Shown here: positions 11,864-23,226 of the stretch, piece by piece | How the letters are laid out: each line of letters starts with the position of its first letter | Position numbering within the stretch: the stretch's first letter is position 1 | Assembly: GCA_958295665.1 (NCBI GenBank) | Contig: OY282559.1 | Coordinates: 134,953,241-135,017,240, forward strand | DNA length: 64,000 nucleotides | DNA from: Tipula vernalis | Taxonomy: Eukaryota > Arthropoda > Insecta > Diptera > Tipulidae | Direction of reading: 5' to 3' | Program-made: the position numbers and the translations under genes | The notes under the pieces: generated by a model | Told to the model about the DNA's origin: nothing | The model's input: the letters and a program-made list of their open reading frames with translations, nothing else | Databases searched by the model: none

Positions 11864-12819
11864 CTAAATTAAATGTCAAAATTACAGCTTATTACACGTT
11901 TTTTTATCTTTACCGTTAAATTTTCAAAACTTAAACGTCAAAAAATTATGACATTTCACGAATTTGTCATTATCTTGAGTTGTGTTCAGTTCCTTTTTAT
12001 GACCCATAATTAGTTTTAATAAATTTTATTGTATGTCACAGCGAAATTTTTAGAGAAACTTTTAATTTTTTCCATTCTCTTCCTGCATGCAACTTATTAA
12101 TTGTGATAATCAATTGTGCATTTCTCAGCTCAAGTAATTTTACGTTTCATGTATTGAGTCGTGTTCAGTCCCATTTATGGTTTGAACTGAATTCAAAAAT
12201 ATGCCGTTACCTGTACTGCCGTGCTATGTAAAAACGTCCCATTTGCCTTTTTGTTGTTTTGAGTAATTTCAATTTTACTATTTTTGTTTGCCATATCTTA
12301 ATATTAAACTTGGCTATTAAATTACGTGATTTTATGGCAATGAAAAACTTGTTTGGCCTAAGAGCTTTAACTTCGTCAAAAGACTTCATTCGTTTCTACA
12401 TCTATGCAAATGTATCATTCAGTTGCTTGTTTTAATTGTTGTCTTCAACTAATGCACAATTCATTGTAAAGCTTTTGTTCGTCTGTAGAATGAGTGTTGT
12501 TCCTCCTGGCGAACTACCTTTAATTGGAGATCGTGATACTTTCTGACTTCTCTGGAAGAGATGTTAAATATCCTTTCCACTTTCACTCAATTGAGCTTGT
12601 TTATTCACCAACTTGTCTTGGGATTGGTTAAAAACATTGTAGTATAGTAATGGCTGGTCTCTCCCAGAATCAATGAGACAGACTTCAAAGAGTTTGGATT
12701 TTCCCGAGTATTAGGATGGTGTTGACTCGCCCAAAGTTAGATACATACAAATTGCTGTTAATAATACTAAAATTTTGGCAAAATATAAGTTTGGTTAAAG
12801 CACATGTAACACGACCTCG
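11864..12819. other. AT-rich non-coding DNA
   Basis: No supported gene. Short frames here have no recognisable motif. Confidence 0.5.
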
Positions 12820-13640
12820 CAACGCAATCCTAAACGCAATCAGCAAATTAACCGCTAACCCAACCCTTAACTCAATCACCAAATCAACCTCAAATCAACT
12901 CTTAACTTTACCCCAAATGAACCCCCAAACAATTCCTCAATCGAACCTTTTGTTTAACCTTAACTTAGATCGAGCCAAATCTCTAGCCTCCATAGCCTCC
13001 ATTCAACTCCACACTTAATGGCCAACTAAATCCCAAAATCAACTCGATACCAAATCTACATATGTGTATGAACTCAACTAAAATCAATTCATTCTAACCT
13101 CTAACTAAACCCTAAATTCGACCCCAAATTAAACTCTAAAACCGAACCACTCACTCAAATCTAACTGATCTTCAACTCAAATCCTAGTCAACCCTAATTC
13201 GACTTCAACTTAACCCTAAGTCAACCTTCAACTCAACCCCAATTTAACCCTCAACTCAACCCAAACTTAACATTCATCTCAAACCCTAAATCATCAGATC
13301 AAAGATCTCAACAATCAAATCTCCACCGCAACTTCCGACAACCAAATAAATCGCCAACTGTACCTCATCGCTCCACCCCAACTCAACATTCTACTCGAAA
13401 ACATAACTCTCAATACAACCCATACGGTCCGAAAAATTAAATGCGTACATGAGCTCAATTCAGAACAAGTCAAGCTAACTTAAGACTCAAATCACAATTC
13501 AACCCCCACAAAAACCGCAATAAATTTTACTCAATCTCTGGTCCGACTGCTTGTGTCTTTGAAGTCAACTCCATCCTAACTGAACGCATAGCCAACCCCC
13601 CTTTACTTAACACCCGAATTCATTAATTTGAACCTAAATG
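12820..13640. repeat. CTCAACC-type minisatellite
   Basis: Plus strand poor in G and rich in variants of CTCAACCCTAA, CAACTCAACC and CAAATCAACC with loose 6-8 base periodicity. Such composition creates spurious open frames (for example 12716-13018). The reverse complement of the same motif forms separate arrays at 14040-14470 and 16490-16910. Confidence 0.7.
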
Positions 13641-13671
13641 TTTAGATACACAACTAATAGGTGGTCAATAA

Positions 13672-13990
13672 CTTAGGTCTAAAAAGACCAAAGTATTGAA
13701 ATCCTGTCAAAAGTAACGAAAAATTTGGTTGGTCCAAATCCATTTTTCTTGACGTTTTGAAAGCCTCTGAGTTTGAAAAAGCAAAAAAAGAAATGTCCAT
13801 CCATCTGTCTGAACGGCTGGATGTCTCGATATCTGGATGTCTGGATCTCTGTACCGATGGTATCTAGAGAATAGCTTGTCCGATTTGAAATTTTTTTCGC
13901 CAATCTGTTTGACTTGACATAGGTCAAGGCGGAAATTTGAAAAAATTTTGGAAACTGTACGTCAAGAGGGTGAGGTACCTGCCATACGAA
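13672..13990. repeat. interspersed repeat, copy A
   Basis: Starts GGTCTAAAAAGACCAAAG, a near-palindrome, followed by TATTGAAATCCTGTC. The first ~125 bases are repeated at 14995-15120. A short TCCATCCATCTGTCTG-like tract follows. No coding content was recognised. It may be one end of an unknown transposon, since the GGTCTAAAAAGACC start recurs in both copies. Confidence 0.6.
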
Positions 13991-14039
13991 TTGAACCAAA
14001 ACACCTGGTTATAGAAATATTAACCAATTTTGTTATATA

Positions 14040-14470
14040 TCCTAGTTTGAATATTGAGTTTTGTATTGAGTTTGGAGTTGAGTTGAAGGGGTCAATTTGA
14101 GGGTTGAGTTCAAGTTGAGTCGGAGTTGAGTTGGGGTTGGGTTTAAGACATAATTAGCTGTTGACCAATTTTTTATTTATGCTGGTTTTGAGGATTGAGT
14201 TGAAAGAGAGTTTGCGGTTGGGTTGAGGGTTGAGTTGGGGGCCGTTTGCAGGTTGAATTGAGGTTGAGTTGGAGTTGAGTTGGAGTTGGATAGGGTATAG
14301 TAAGTTGTTAACCAATTTTTTATGTTTGCTGGTTTGAGGATTGAGTTTGGCGTAGAGTTTGTGGTTGAGTTGCGGGTTAAGTTGGGTTTCGTTTGCGAGT
14401 TGAATTAGGATTGAGTTGTGGTTTAGTTGGGGTTGGATTAGGGTTTAGTGAGCTGTTGAGCAATCTAAAT
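14040..14470. repeat. GGTTGAG-type minisatellite (inverted relative to 12.8-13.6 kb)
   Basis: Purine-rich plus strand built from GAGTTGAGG, GAGTTGGAG and GGGTTGAG variants. It contains longer internal repeats of about 150-160 bases (the phrase CTGTTGACCAATTTTTTAT or its variants recurs near 14157 and 14307). It is the reverse complement of the array at 12820-13640. Confidence 0.65.
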
Positions 14471-14504
14471 AGAGGGAAACCTCACTAGAACGAAAATCGC
14501 GGGA

Positions 14505-14900
14505 CATAATGGTATGATGGTGTGTTACTAAGATGGTATGACTTGAGCAGAGGGTTAAGATTTGGTTCAAGCTAAGTTGAGTTGAAGTTGAGTTAGGATT
14601 TAGTTAGCCTGCATTGGGGTTAAGTGAGTTGTTCGGTTGGGGGATATTTTAAGATTTGATTAGGAGTTAGGTTAATGGTTGATTTGAAAGTTGATTTGGA
14701 GTTGATTTGGTGATTGATTTGAGAGTTTGGAATTATGTTGCAATTGAGATGAAGGTTGATTTGTATATTGAATATTGACTTAAGAGATTTATTTCGTGAT
14801 TGACTTAAGAGTTGAATTAATCAAGATCGAAGTTCTGACCACCTCATGAGGTTTCAGCTCTTTATATTTTTAGTTTGTATCGGCTTAACTAAATTGGATA
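14505..14900. repeat. duplicated block, copy 1
   Basis: Begins CATAATGGTATGATGGTGTG, runs through a GTTCAAGCTAAGTTGAG stretch and GTGAGTTGTTCGGTTGGGG, and ends near ATGAGGTTTCAGC. The same order of phrases recurs at 16132-16910, so this is a diverged direct duplication with the LINE fragment between the copies. Confidence 0.65.
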
Positions 14901-14994
14901 CCGATTTTTATTTATTTTATTTTGTAGTATTGCGTTTTTCGGTCCAGCTAAATAATTGTATCTAAATTCCGACACACGCATATCGTAGTATAAC

Positions 14995-15120
14995 TTTGGT
15001 CTAAAAAGGCCAAAGTATTGAAATCCTGTCAAAAATAACGAGAAATTATGTAGGTCAAAACCACTTTCCTCGACGTTTTGAAAGTCCCTGAGTTTGAAAA
15101 AGCAAAAATAAAAAGTCCGT
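14995..15120. repeat. interspersed repeat, copy B
   Basis: Direct repeat of 13672-13797. It opens with GGTCTAAAAAGGCCAAAG and continues through TATTGAAATCCTGTC, CTCGACGTTTTGAAAG and GAGTTTGAAAAAGC with scattered substitutions. Confidence 0.65.
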
Positions 15121-15394
15121 TGAAGTTCGTTGGCAAGTTAACAAAGTGGAAAGTTAGGGGTCAATTAGCTAATCGAGCAGAAGTTGAGATGGAGATGAGT
15201 TGGACTTTGGTTAGGATATAGTGAGCAATTGACCAATTTTTTTTATCTGCTGGTTTGAAGATTTAATTGACCGTAGAGTGTGCGGTTCTTCTTGAGAGAT
15301 GATAATCAGGTCCTAATTTACTACGGAGGAATTTCTGAAACTTCAACTTTGATGACTTTATGATGGATGGGATGGTGATATGATTGTATAATAT

Positions 15395-16125
15395 TGGTGT
15401 CCGTGGTAAATATCCCGGCACCCTTAGTGAGCTTATACAAAATGCCCTGGGCACTCTTTCATTATGAGCCAATGGCTGTGGGTTGAATGTGAACCCACAC
15501 AAAACCGAATTGGTTCTCTTTTCTAGGAAATATAAACTTCAGTTTGTGATATTCGCATATATACGGACAGTCAGGCTGCCATTAAAGCGCTTAATCACAC
15601 CTCCTCACGTCGAAAGTAGTCCACAACTGTCTCTCATCTCTTAACGAGATGGCAGACCAGTTCAACATCCACATTTTATGGGTGCCAGGACATTTCATAA
15701 GTACAGGGAATATAAACTCCGATGAACTGGCTCGACGCGGTACAACGGACCACTTCTCAGAAAGCAGAAAGGATATTGAAATGCCTCTTGCAGTATGCAA
15801 ACTGCTGCTTCAGGAAAGGTCAAGTATCCCTTCTTGCGTAATAACTCGGCAGGTCTGGCTAAAGTTGGACTTGCCGAGATCCAAACAGCCGATCTCACTT
15901 CAGCGAAGTCAGATCAGTGTGGTTTTTGGAGTGATTACGGGGCACTGTCTCATAGGGAGGCATGCGAGTAGACTTGGTGTCTTCTCACATGACTACTGTC
16001 GTAGTTGGACGAAGAGGAGGAAAAGACAGTACATCATCTTTGCACCTGCCCTCGTCTGGCACGAAACAGACTAAAGTTTGTAGGGGCACCCCTCTTGAAA
16101 GATCTGACGGACCTCTGTGCATAAC
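15395..16125 (+). pseudogene. LINE Pol fragment: RT tail plus RNase H (I/LOA-like)
   Basis: From about 15400 the frame reads TLSELIQNALGTLSLWA and GLNVNPHKTELVLFSRKYK, the end of a LINE reverse transcriptase. An internal deletion leads directly to the RNase H start YTDSQAAIKALNHTSS near 15565. The main frame at 15649-16074 contains HILWVPGHF, ELARRGTTD and ITGHCLIGRH. The last piece (RLKFVGAPLLKDL) reaches about 16125. It is related to but distinct from the RNase H copy at 59376-59990. Frameshifts near 15610 and 16000 break it. Confidence 0.78.
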
Positions 16126-16131
16126 TTATGA

Positions 16132-16450
16132 TTGCATAATGGTATGATGGTTTGTATATAAGAATGGTGTGATGGTGTTGGCGGTATATATGGTATAATG
16201 GTGATGGTATGATGGTATGATGTTGCGGTGATATGATGATATGATGTTATGATAGTACGAATGTATGATGGATTGATGTTAAGACATACATCATGGTGTG
16301 ATGGAGTGATGGTTCGACATTACTATGGCACGATGGTATGATTGTATGATGGTTTAATGATGTTGTGATATGATAGTATGATGGAATAACGGTAAGATGG
16401 AATAATTATTTAAGGTTATGATGGTATTACGGTACGTATACTGGTATGAT
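16132..16450. repeat. ATGGTATG simple-repeat array
   Basis: Irregular tandem repeats of ATGGTATGATGGTGTGATG-like units over about 320 bases. A short version of the same array heads copy 1 of the duplicated block at 14505. Confidence 0.75.
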
Positions 16451-16489
16451 TATTTGTTACTATCATGGAGTTCATACAAACGCATAAAG

Positions 16490-16910
16490 CTTTCCTTTCG
16501 AATCGAGTTAATTTTGGGATTGAGTTGGCCAATAAATATGGAGTTAAGCAGAGTGTTGAGATTTGGTTCGAGCTAAGTAGAGTTGAAGTCGAGATAGGAT
16601 TTAGTTAGCTGGAATTGGGGTTAAGTGAGCTGTTCGGTTGGGGAATTATTGAAAGGTAGATTTGAAGTTAGGTTCAGTATTGATTTGAAAGTTGATTTGG
16701 TGACTAGGTTGAAGGTTGGGTTAGCGGTTAATTTGGTGATTGTGTTTAGGATTGTATTGCGATTGAGACAGAGGTTGACTTATAAATTGAGTTGGAGTTT
16801 CGGCTGAAGATTGACTTAAGAGGTTCATTTCCGGTGGGAGTTTAATTAATCAAGACCGAAGTTCTGATCACGTCATGAGGTTTCAGCCCTTTTTTATATT
16901 TTATTTTATT
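16490..16910. repeat. duplicated block, copy 2
   Basis: Matches 14560-14900. The shared phrases include GATTTGGTTCGAGCTAAG, GTGAGCTGTTCGGTTGGGG and the ending ATGAGGTTTCAGCCC. It is rich in GGTTGA-type units. Confidence 0.65.
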
Positions 16911-19429
16911 TTTTGTAATTTTGGCCGTTATTTTATAAAAATTCTTATTAAATAAAAATGTTGCGGGAGTGAGAATTTTGTTTTGAAAGTTTTCTCGAAA
17001 GTAAGACCGATTTAATTAGAACTAGGTTATTCTAATGTTGCGACGTGTTCCTTATGTCAATTTAATATAGTTGGTAGAGTTTTTAAATTCCCGAAGAAAA
17101 TTATGACAAAGCTGCAATGCAAAGGTCTACTCACTGTACTATCGAGTGCAACAAAATGTTATATCTATGTCCTTCGCAGAACAAAGCAAGAGACATTTTT
17201 GATTGCCGCGCGCACACACCTAAAACACATCCACCTTGCATTACAAAATTAAAAAAAAAATCCAATTTAGAATTTTTGTTTTTAGCAAATATCCTCAAAG
17301 TTAATCAATTCAAGTTGATCGACATTTTCAATTCATGAAAAAGCACCAAACAATGAATAAGGAAAATCAAATATCGTAACTATCTGGCAAAAAAAAAAAA
17401 TAAAAATAAAAATCAATAAATAATTTTCCAGTTTTTTTGTTTTGTTGCTTGCGATTTTAATTCAATTTCCTCGATCCTTAAAAACAAAAATACAATTGGA
17501 TGAAGCAAAAAAATTCAATAAATAAAATATAAATTGAAAAAAAGAAAAAGAAAATCTTCAAAATCATTGAAATCTGTAATTCCCTTGTTTCGATATATTC
17601 CATTGGAAAACACACATAGCGCGCATTTTCTTTTCTATCTCTCTATCATATTTTATCATCCACCTTAGATACGCTGTAGCATTTTTTTGTTGTTGTTATT
17701 TTGCATTGCTTTTTGGAAAATCATATTTTCAATTTTCCCAAAAAAAAAAAAAAAAAGAATCGTATAAATATGTAAGTATGTACGAGTATATTGTAGATTT
17801 GTATAATGCTAAATCTATGAAATACAAATATACAAATAGAAAAACCCTTTTTGTGCTGCTCGTCGATATAACATTTTATATATTGAGAAAAGGATTGGGA
17901 TATGCTTTTCTTTATTTTAGAGTTGGCTGCGTTGTTGCTTTTTTTTTACTGCTCTGCTGCATGTCTTGTATCTCTTAAGAATTTCGTTTTAATGGAAATA
18001 TTTCTAAATAAAATACAAGTTGAAATTGGAAAATATGTATTACATAGTAGAAGGATTTCAAAGGATTTGTTTGGCAAAATATATATAAAAAAAAACAAAA
18101 CAAAAAATAATAAAATTAGTTTGAGATGGATTTTATTTCGTTTGTGTCAAGATTTATTTTCCAATAACAATTTTCGCCATGTTATATACAATTTCCCGCC
18201 ACTTACTTAATTAGGGTATGAATTACGGCGTCCAGCTTTCTATCATTTGGGAAAGTTATAGATCGACTTTAAAATTTATACTCTCATAGTTTCATTTTTC
18301 AAATTATTTTCAATTAAGAGTAGGTTCTCACCAAGATTATCGTTGTTATTTTAACAAAGGGAAGTTTCTTATTATTACTTTTCAGAAATTTCTTGAAACA
18401 TTTAAGGTCGGTAGATTCAAAAATGTAATTTACTTACAAACATCCAAAAAGGGGGACAATCAAATTGAAGCCTAATTCTTTGTGAGTGGATGGAGTCAAG
18501 TCTCTAATTTTTTACGTATACTTTGCTTCATCGTTATTCAAGAAATTGAAATTTTTCAAACCGTTTATGTCTGAACCATTAAATTTTCTTTTCAAATTTT
18601 AATAGTTCTCATTTACTAAAACCCATCATTCACATCAATATACATGGTGGCTTAAAAATTTCTCACACTTAAACTAAAGAAATACATCTTTTATTCTTTT
18701 GGCTTATAAATCTTTTTTGATTCGATACATTTTTACCAAAACTATGTACAAACTTCTGCACATACATTTACAATATATTCTAGATGTACAGTTTATAACA
18801 ACCCTTTCAATTTTACACCACCTCCTACATTATTCATATATTATTCCTCATGTGACTGCATATATTCGGAAAATTTCACAGAAAATCTCCTTTGTATATG
18901 TATGTATATAAAAGAAAGCCACGTACCCATACACGTAACACAAGAATAACAAAATTTAATTATTTTTGTTTGGAAAGAAAATTAACGAAAAGTAAAGTAA
19001 TAAGAAGAAAATCTTAAGAGTTCCTCTTAGGTTGTTTTATAATTTATATTGCTTAAAATGTTGTCGATGTGTACGAGTAAATAAGTATACAATGTTGCGA
19101 TTGTACATACGTGTGTGTGTTGTCTATGTATGTATGTTGTTAAGATTGTGGGTAATTTTTTTTCATATTTTTACTTAAATTATACAGTTGGGTATTTTAT
19201 TATAAATTAATTAAATAATAAATTATTTTTATATTAAGGATAGAAAATTGTTATTAATTGTTATCAAGGAAAGAGTTTTGGGCGAAAAAAAAGCAGCAGC
19301 ACCAACAGCACAAGTAATTAACAGTTTTTTTTTTTTACTTAAACGCCGTGGCATAGAGTGTGGAACTTTGGCGGATTCCAACCAATTTTATTAATAATAA
19401 TTATATGCCCACTATACTAATATATGTAC
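16911..19429. other. AT-rich non-coding DNA
   Basis: 2.5 kb without a supported gene. It has A and T homopolymers, weak GT tracts near 19110 and several AT-rich open frames of 60-100 codons that lack any motif or coding-like composition. Possibly unannotated host intergenic DNA or very old repeats. Confidence 0.55.
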
Positions 19430-20793
19430 CAGCTAAAGTTAAGATTCTTTTGGGCAGTCTTCATTAACAAAAGAATCTGTGTCGAGGAATAAATCGATTC
19501 ATGATACAAAAATTGAATCTCTTTATGCCATCAAGAATTAAGGGATCGACACAGACAACTGGGATTCAATTACAGTACACATAATGTTAAAGAAGCTGGA
19601 CAACGACACATTGCGTCTTTATGACGCATCAGTTAATAACTCAAAAGAATTTCAGACTTTGTAGGGATTATTAACGTTCCTGGAAGGAAGGTTCAGTGCC
19701 TTGGAAGCAATTCAGCACCAAAGAACGAATCGCACGGTGCCCTTTCTGGTAACAAATCAGACATAAGAATGCTTTATGTTTATGTGTGAGCCAACATTTC
19801 AGAGAGAATAACAAACTATCAACAAATTACAATCTTGTCCAAGGTGTTTGTCAATCAAACATGCGCTGGATAAATTCCAGCAACCAATCAACAACAAACG
19901 GAAGAAAACAAAAAAAGCAATGGGACATCTCGTTATAATAGATAAACAAATACAGTGTGTCAGTCAACATTACGAAACAATGGAATAATGGGAAGAGCAT
20001 TAGTAAAGGCTGTTGCAGTCAATATACAGAGATATCAAGAATGGGTGAACTAAACTTTTTAATAGACCAAAGTAAAGTAAAATTAACAATTCAGCCTAGG
20101 TTTCTATTAACATTTTTTAAGGAAATAGAAGCATTGGTGTTCGAACATTAACTAAGAACTTACCAGATGCCGATTTCAAAGCCTGGAAATGGGAACACAT
20201 TAACAATATACTTTTGGGCAGAACCCAATTATTGTGAAAATGGGCCTTTAGATCAGTGATCATCTACAGTGATATCATACTAGGCGAAGAGGCTAAAGAA
20301 GGAAAAGGCGACCTAGAGAAAGCCCCAACATCGAAAAGATTTGTCGGCAAATCAGAGTAGCCGATGAAAACCAGTCATATCAACGAATTTTAAGGAGGTT
20401 CTAGAGAAATGCGCCAATCACAGAATTCCAATGGAAAACAGTGACATGCGGAACAACATTAGCCCCATTTTTGCCTGTGAGAACATTACAACAGCTTACC
20501 AGAGACGAATAAACAACATGTTCGAGAGCATCAAACATTTTGATGATAAACTTTTATGCGAATGATATCATGTCTAGTGTAAGTTTGTTAGCAGAAGCCA
20601 AAAATCTTCAGGTGGAACTAATTAATACAACTAACATTTTGTCTGATACATTCGAGTTTAAGGCATCGACAGAGGCCCCACTGACTAAGAGAAAATTACT
20701 ATCAGAAACCTCAAAACTGTTTGATCCGTTAGGCCTGTTAGCACCTATACCATCATTCAGGCAAAAATCATGCTTCAAAAACTATGGCTCACC
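19430..20793 (+). pseudogene. BEL/Pao relic with internal deletions
   Basis: Plus-strand remains of a different BEL-type polyprotein. Near 19550 Gag reads NWDSITVHIMLKKLDNDTLR and FLEGRFSALEAIQHQR. Near 20160 the protease-flanking block reads LPDADFKAWKWEHINNILLG. At 20540-20790 the RT end reads LSDTFEFKAS, TKRKLLSETS and LFDPLGLLAPI. Large deletions removed most of RT, and many stops are present. It ends abruptly at 20794, where the second hAT-like copy starts, so the hAT insertion (or a breakpoint) truncates it. Confidence 0.75.
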
Positions 20794-21240
20794 CAGTGAC
20801 GTAACTACAAATTTCGGTCCCCTCGCAAACTTTTTCTTGGACCCCTAAAAATGCTTCTAGTGTCTATGAACAGGTAAAGCTTTTAGTTAAAAACTTATTT
20901 CTTCTTGTTGTCAAACCTTACATTTCGAGAGTACCAAACAGCACGTCATTCAGTTCAATGGCCTCAAACAAAACGAAATTTCTTGCAATAAACTCAATGC
21001 TACGATAATCTCAACTATATCGATAAAACATCACAAATTTCGAGAATAATTCAAAGTATTTTGAATATTCTAGAAAGCTCTCAAGTATCGAATTATCCGT
21101 AAGTATGTAAAATCCCAAAGGAAATTTTATACGCCTTAATCACCGCTATGTAAAATGTAAATAACCAGAACATTCTTGAATAATTTCGAATAACCTAGGA
21201 AATTGGAGAAATATCGAAATTTTGGCATAATATAACGTAA
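20794..21240. mobile_element. hAT-like element copy 2, left part
   Basis: Begins CAGTGACGTAACTACAAATT, matching the left end of the 8800-11855 element with small differences over ~125 bases, then jumps to sequence homologous to about 10440-10640 (CGAATTATCCGTAAGTATGT). It thus lacks the tandem-repeat block of copy 1. Its right part appears at 30629-31170, beyond the LINE. The right boundary here is approximate. Confidence 0.65.
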
Positions 21241-21444
21241 CTCTGCAAGTTCCCACAATCTCAAAGCTTTTATCATCACCGTAAGATATATAGCAAGTGT
21301 TTCTCAAATTGCAATCAATAATTTTACGTATATTTAACTAAATAATAATTCAATGAAATAATATTCGAATTGTGTTAGAGTTGTGAACCTTGTCGATTAT
21401 ATACATAATTACGATCTTAAACTAGCTCAGTGCCATAATTAATA

Positions 21445-21917
21445 GTGACTCGTTATGGCCTCCAAGAAAAAATTAACACTAAAGCTAAATTAGAATCGGA
21501 AGTTAATTATCTTAAACAGGTTAATTTAAATTGTGAAATATCCGTAAGTGGATTTCCGAATAACATTAATGATGTGTCTGATATCATTCTAAAATTAAAT
21601 GGATTATTCAATTTTCGTATCGACAATATTGCTTCATCGTACTTGAAAACAATAACAGTTAAACGAAGTGGCCGTAGTGGGAGGGAAAACTTCAATCAGA
21701 TTTTTATAAAGTTCAAAACTCTTGACGCAAAAAATATTGTTATGAACCAGATCGGCATAAATGGCCAATAAAATTGAAACAACTCTATCCAACGTCATCT
21801 AGTGGAGATGTTACCATTAACATTCGTGACAGGCTTACCGCTACCAACAACATAATCACGAAACATCGTAACGTTTATATTAAGGTTGCCGAAGATGATG
21901 TCACAAAAATTAAATAA
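21445..21917 (+). pseudogene. LINE A ORF1, frameshifted
   Basis: Starts MTRYGLQEKINTKAKLESEV, a coiled-coil-like stretch, followed by EISVSGFPNNINDVSDIIL and an IFIKFKTLDAKNIVM stretch, then after a shift near 21768 continues as DVTINIRDRLTATNN and YIKVAEDD to a stop at 21915-21917. The layout resembles LINE ORF1 proteins with a C-terminal domain like that of the FP/Baculo_FP group. The role would be RNA binding in the ribonucleoprotein. One frameshift. Confidence 0.65.
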
Positions 21918-22552
21918 CAAAATTTTGCACTCAATTTGGAATTTTTAAATTTCTTTTTTTTTTTTTTTTTTGTTTCTTATTTTTTTAATCTTAATTTAAT
22001 TTTTATAAACTATTAATTATTTATTATTTTAAAAGCATTGTATTGAATTGTATTCAATGGTGGTTTCTACTTCAAATATTAGCTTCTAAATTCAAGAAGA
22101 TTTTTCAAATTTCATTTGAATTATATTATTACTTTTTATTTTATTAAATATTCAGCAACATTTGAATTATACTAGGTATTAGATTATTTTTTATGGATAA
22201 TGTACTCGTACCTAACCTGAACAACAACAATAAGCATTTTGTTAAATTTTCTGATTTTGGTAGGGGAACTAACAATATTTTGAGTTTGAACATTTGCTAT
22301 TTAAACATCAACAGGATTATGAACAAAATGAATGAGCTCAAAATTTTGCTGGCATCATTAAATCAAAATATAGACTTACGGAAACCTTTTTAGACAAATT
22401 TGAAACCGAACATTTTAATTTAAATGGCTATACAACATTTCACAATACTCGAGATAACAGATCTGGTGGAGGTGTCTCGATTTTTGTCCATCGAAATTTA
22501 GATTTTACTTTAGTAAATTCTTTTAATTTGAACGAAAACCAATGCGTGGTAG

Positions 22553-23226
22553 GATAGGTTAGGTTGGAGTGGCTGCTTAGGCACACTTAGACCGGTGACG
22601 GTCCATTGTGATAACGCAGAATATATCCCCTTTACTCACAATAAAAATGAAATGAATTCATATTTTGTTTGCTGTGGCTTTTATTACGATATAGTACAAG
22701 TTATGAAACAAAACAAACAAAATCAAAAACCAAAAATATTCAACTTTATTTTACTTTATTTAACAACATAGAGTTAAAAACTTTCTTATTGTAATATGTA
22801 ATTAATTTTTACTTTTTGGAATACCAGTTTCGGATTTCATCCTTCTTCAGTCCCAATTTAACTACTCTTGAGTACCCAATTTAACTACTCAAGAGTAGTT
22901 AAATTGGGACTGAAAAAGGATGAAATCCGAAACCGGTCTTCCAAAAAGTAAAAATTAATTATTACAATAAGAAAGTTTTTAACTCTATGTTGTTAAATAA
23001 AGTAAAATAAAGTTGAATATTTTTGGTTTTTGATTTTGTTTGTTTTGTTTCATAACTTGTAATCCCCTTTACCCCTATTATAACCATTTCGAGCTACTTA
23101 TGTAGTGTAAGACGTCCCGCACTTTAATGTTTTCGAGATCCGAGAGGCAGTCCATCCTGAACTTACCTATCCACCACCTGTGACGGCCCCCCCCCCCCCC
23201 CCCCGATAGCTGCAGTACGCCACGGG
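22553..23226 (-). mobile_element. RNase H-type LINE (LINE B) 3' fragment inside LINE A
   Basis: Flanked by a perfect 12-bp duplication AATGCGTGGTAG (22541-22552 and 23227-23238). Its left part (22553-22635) and right part (23062-23180) match the 3' end of the LINE at 55541-55759, including the terminal CCTAACCTATCC-like tail on the minus strand. It is 5'-truncated, with a run of 18 C at 23187-23204 and about 20 unrelated bases before the duplication. A hairpin element interrupts it. Confidence 0.8.
22636..23061. mobile_element. fold-back hairpin insertion
   Basis: Inserted into LINE B between two copies of ATCCCCTTTAC (22625-22635 and 23062-23072). It contains two inverted arms, 22695-22872 and 22888-23061, about 175 bases each and nearly identical, separated by only 15 bases. 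The left arm is preceded by ~60 unique bases. No protein is encoded. The arms would fold into a long RNA or DNA hairpin. Family unknown: it could be a fold-back element or a product of template switching during target-primed reverse transcription. Confidence 0.8.

Noticed and set aside
12716..13018. 100-codon frame rich in Thr, Ser, Asn and Leu
   Set aside because: Produced by CTCAACC-type minisatellite composition.
17117..18911. Several AT-rich frames of 70-102 codons
   Set aside because: Lys, Asn, Ile and Phe content follows base composition; no domain, no conserved motif and no splice signals of note.
22553..22575. TTAGGTTAGG motif as a telomeric tract
   Set aside because: Only one or two degenerate units, and it is the end of a dispersed LINE; flies lack the TTAGG telomere repeat.
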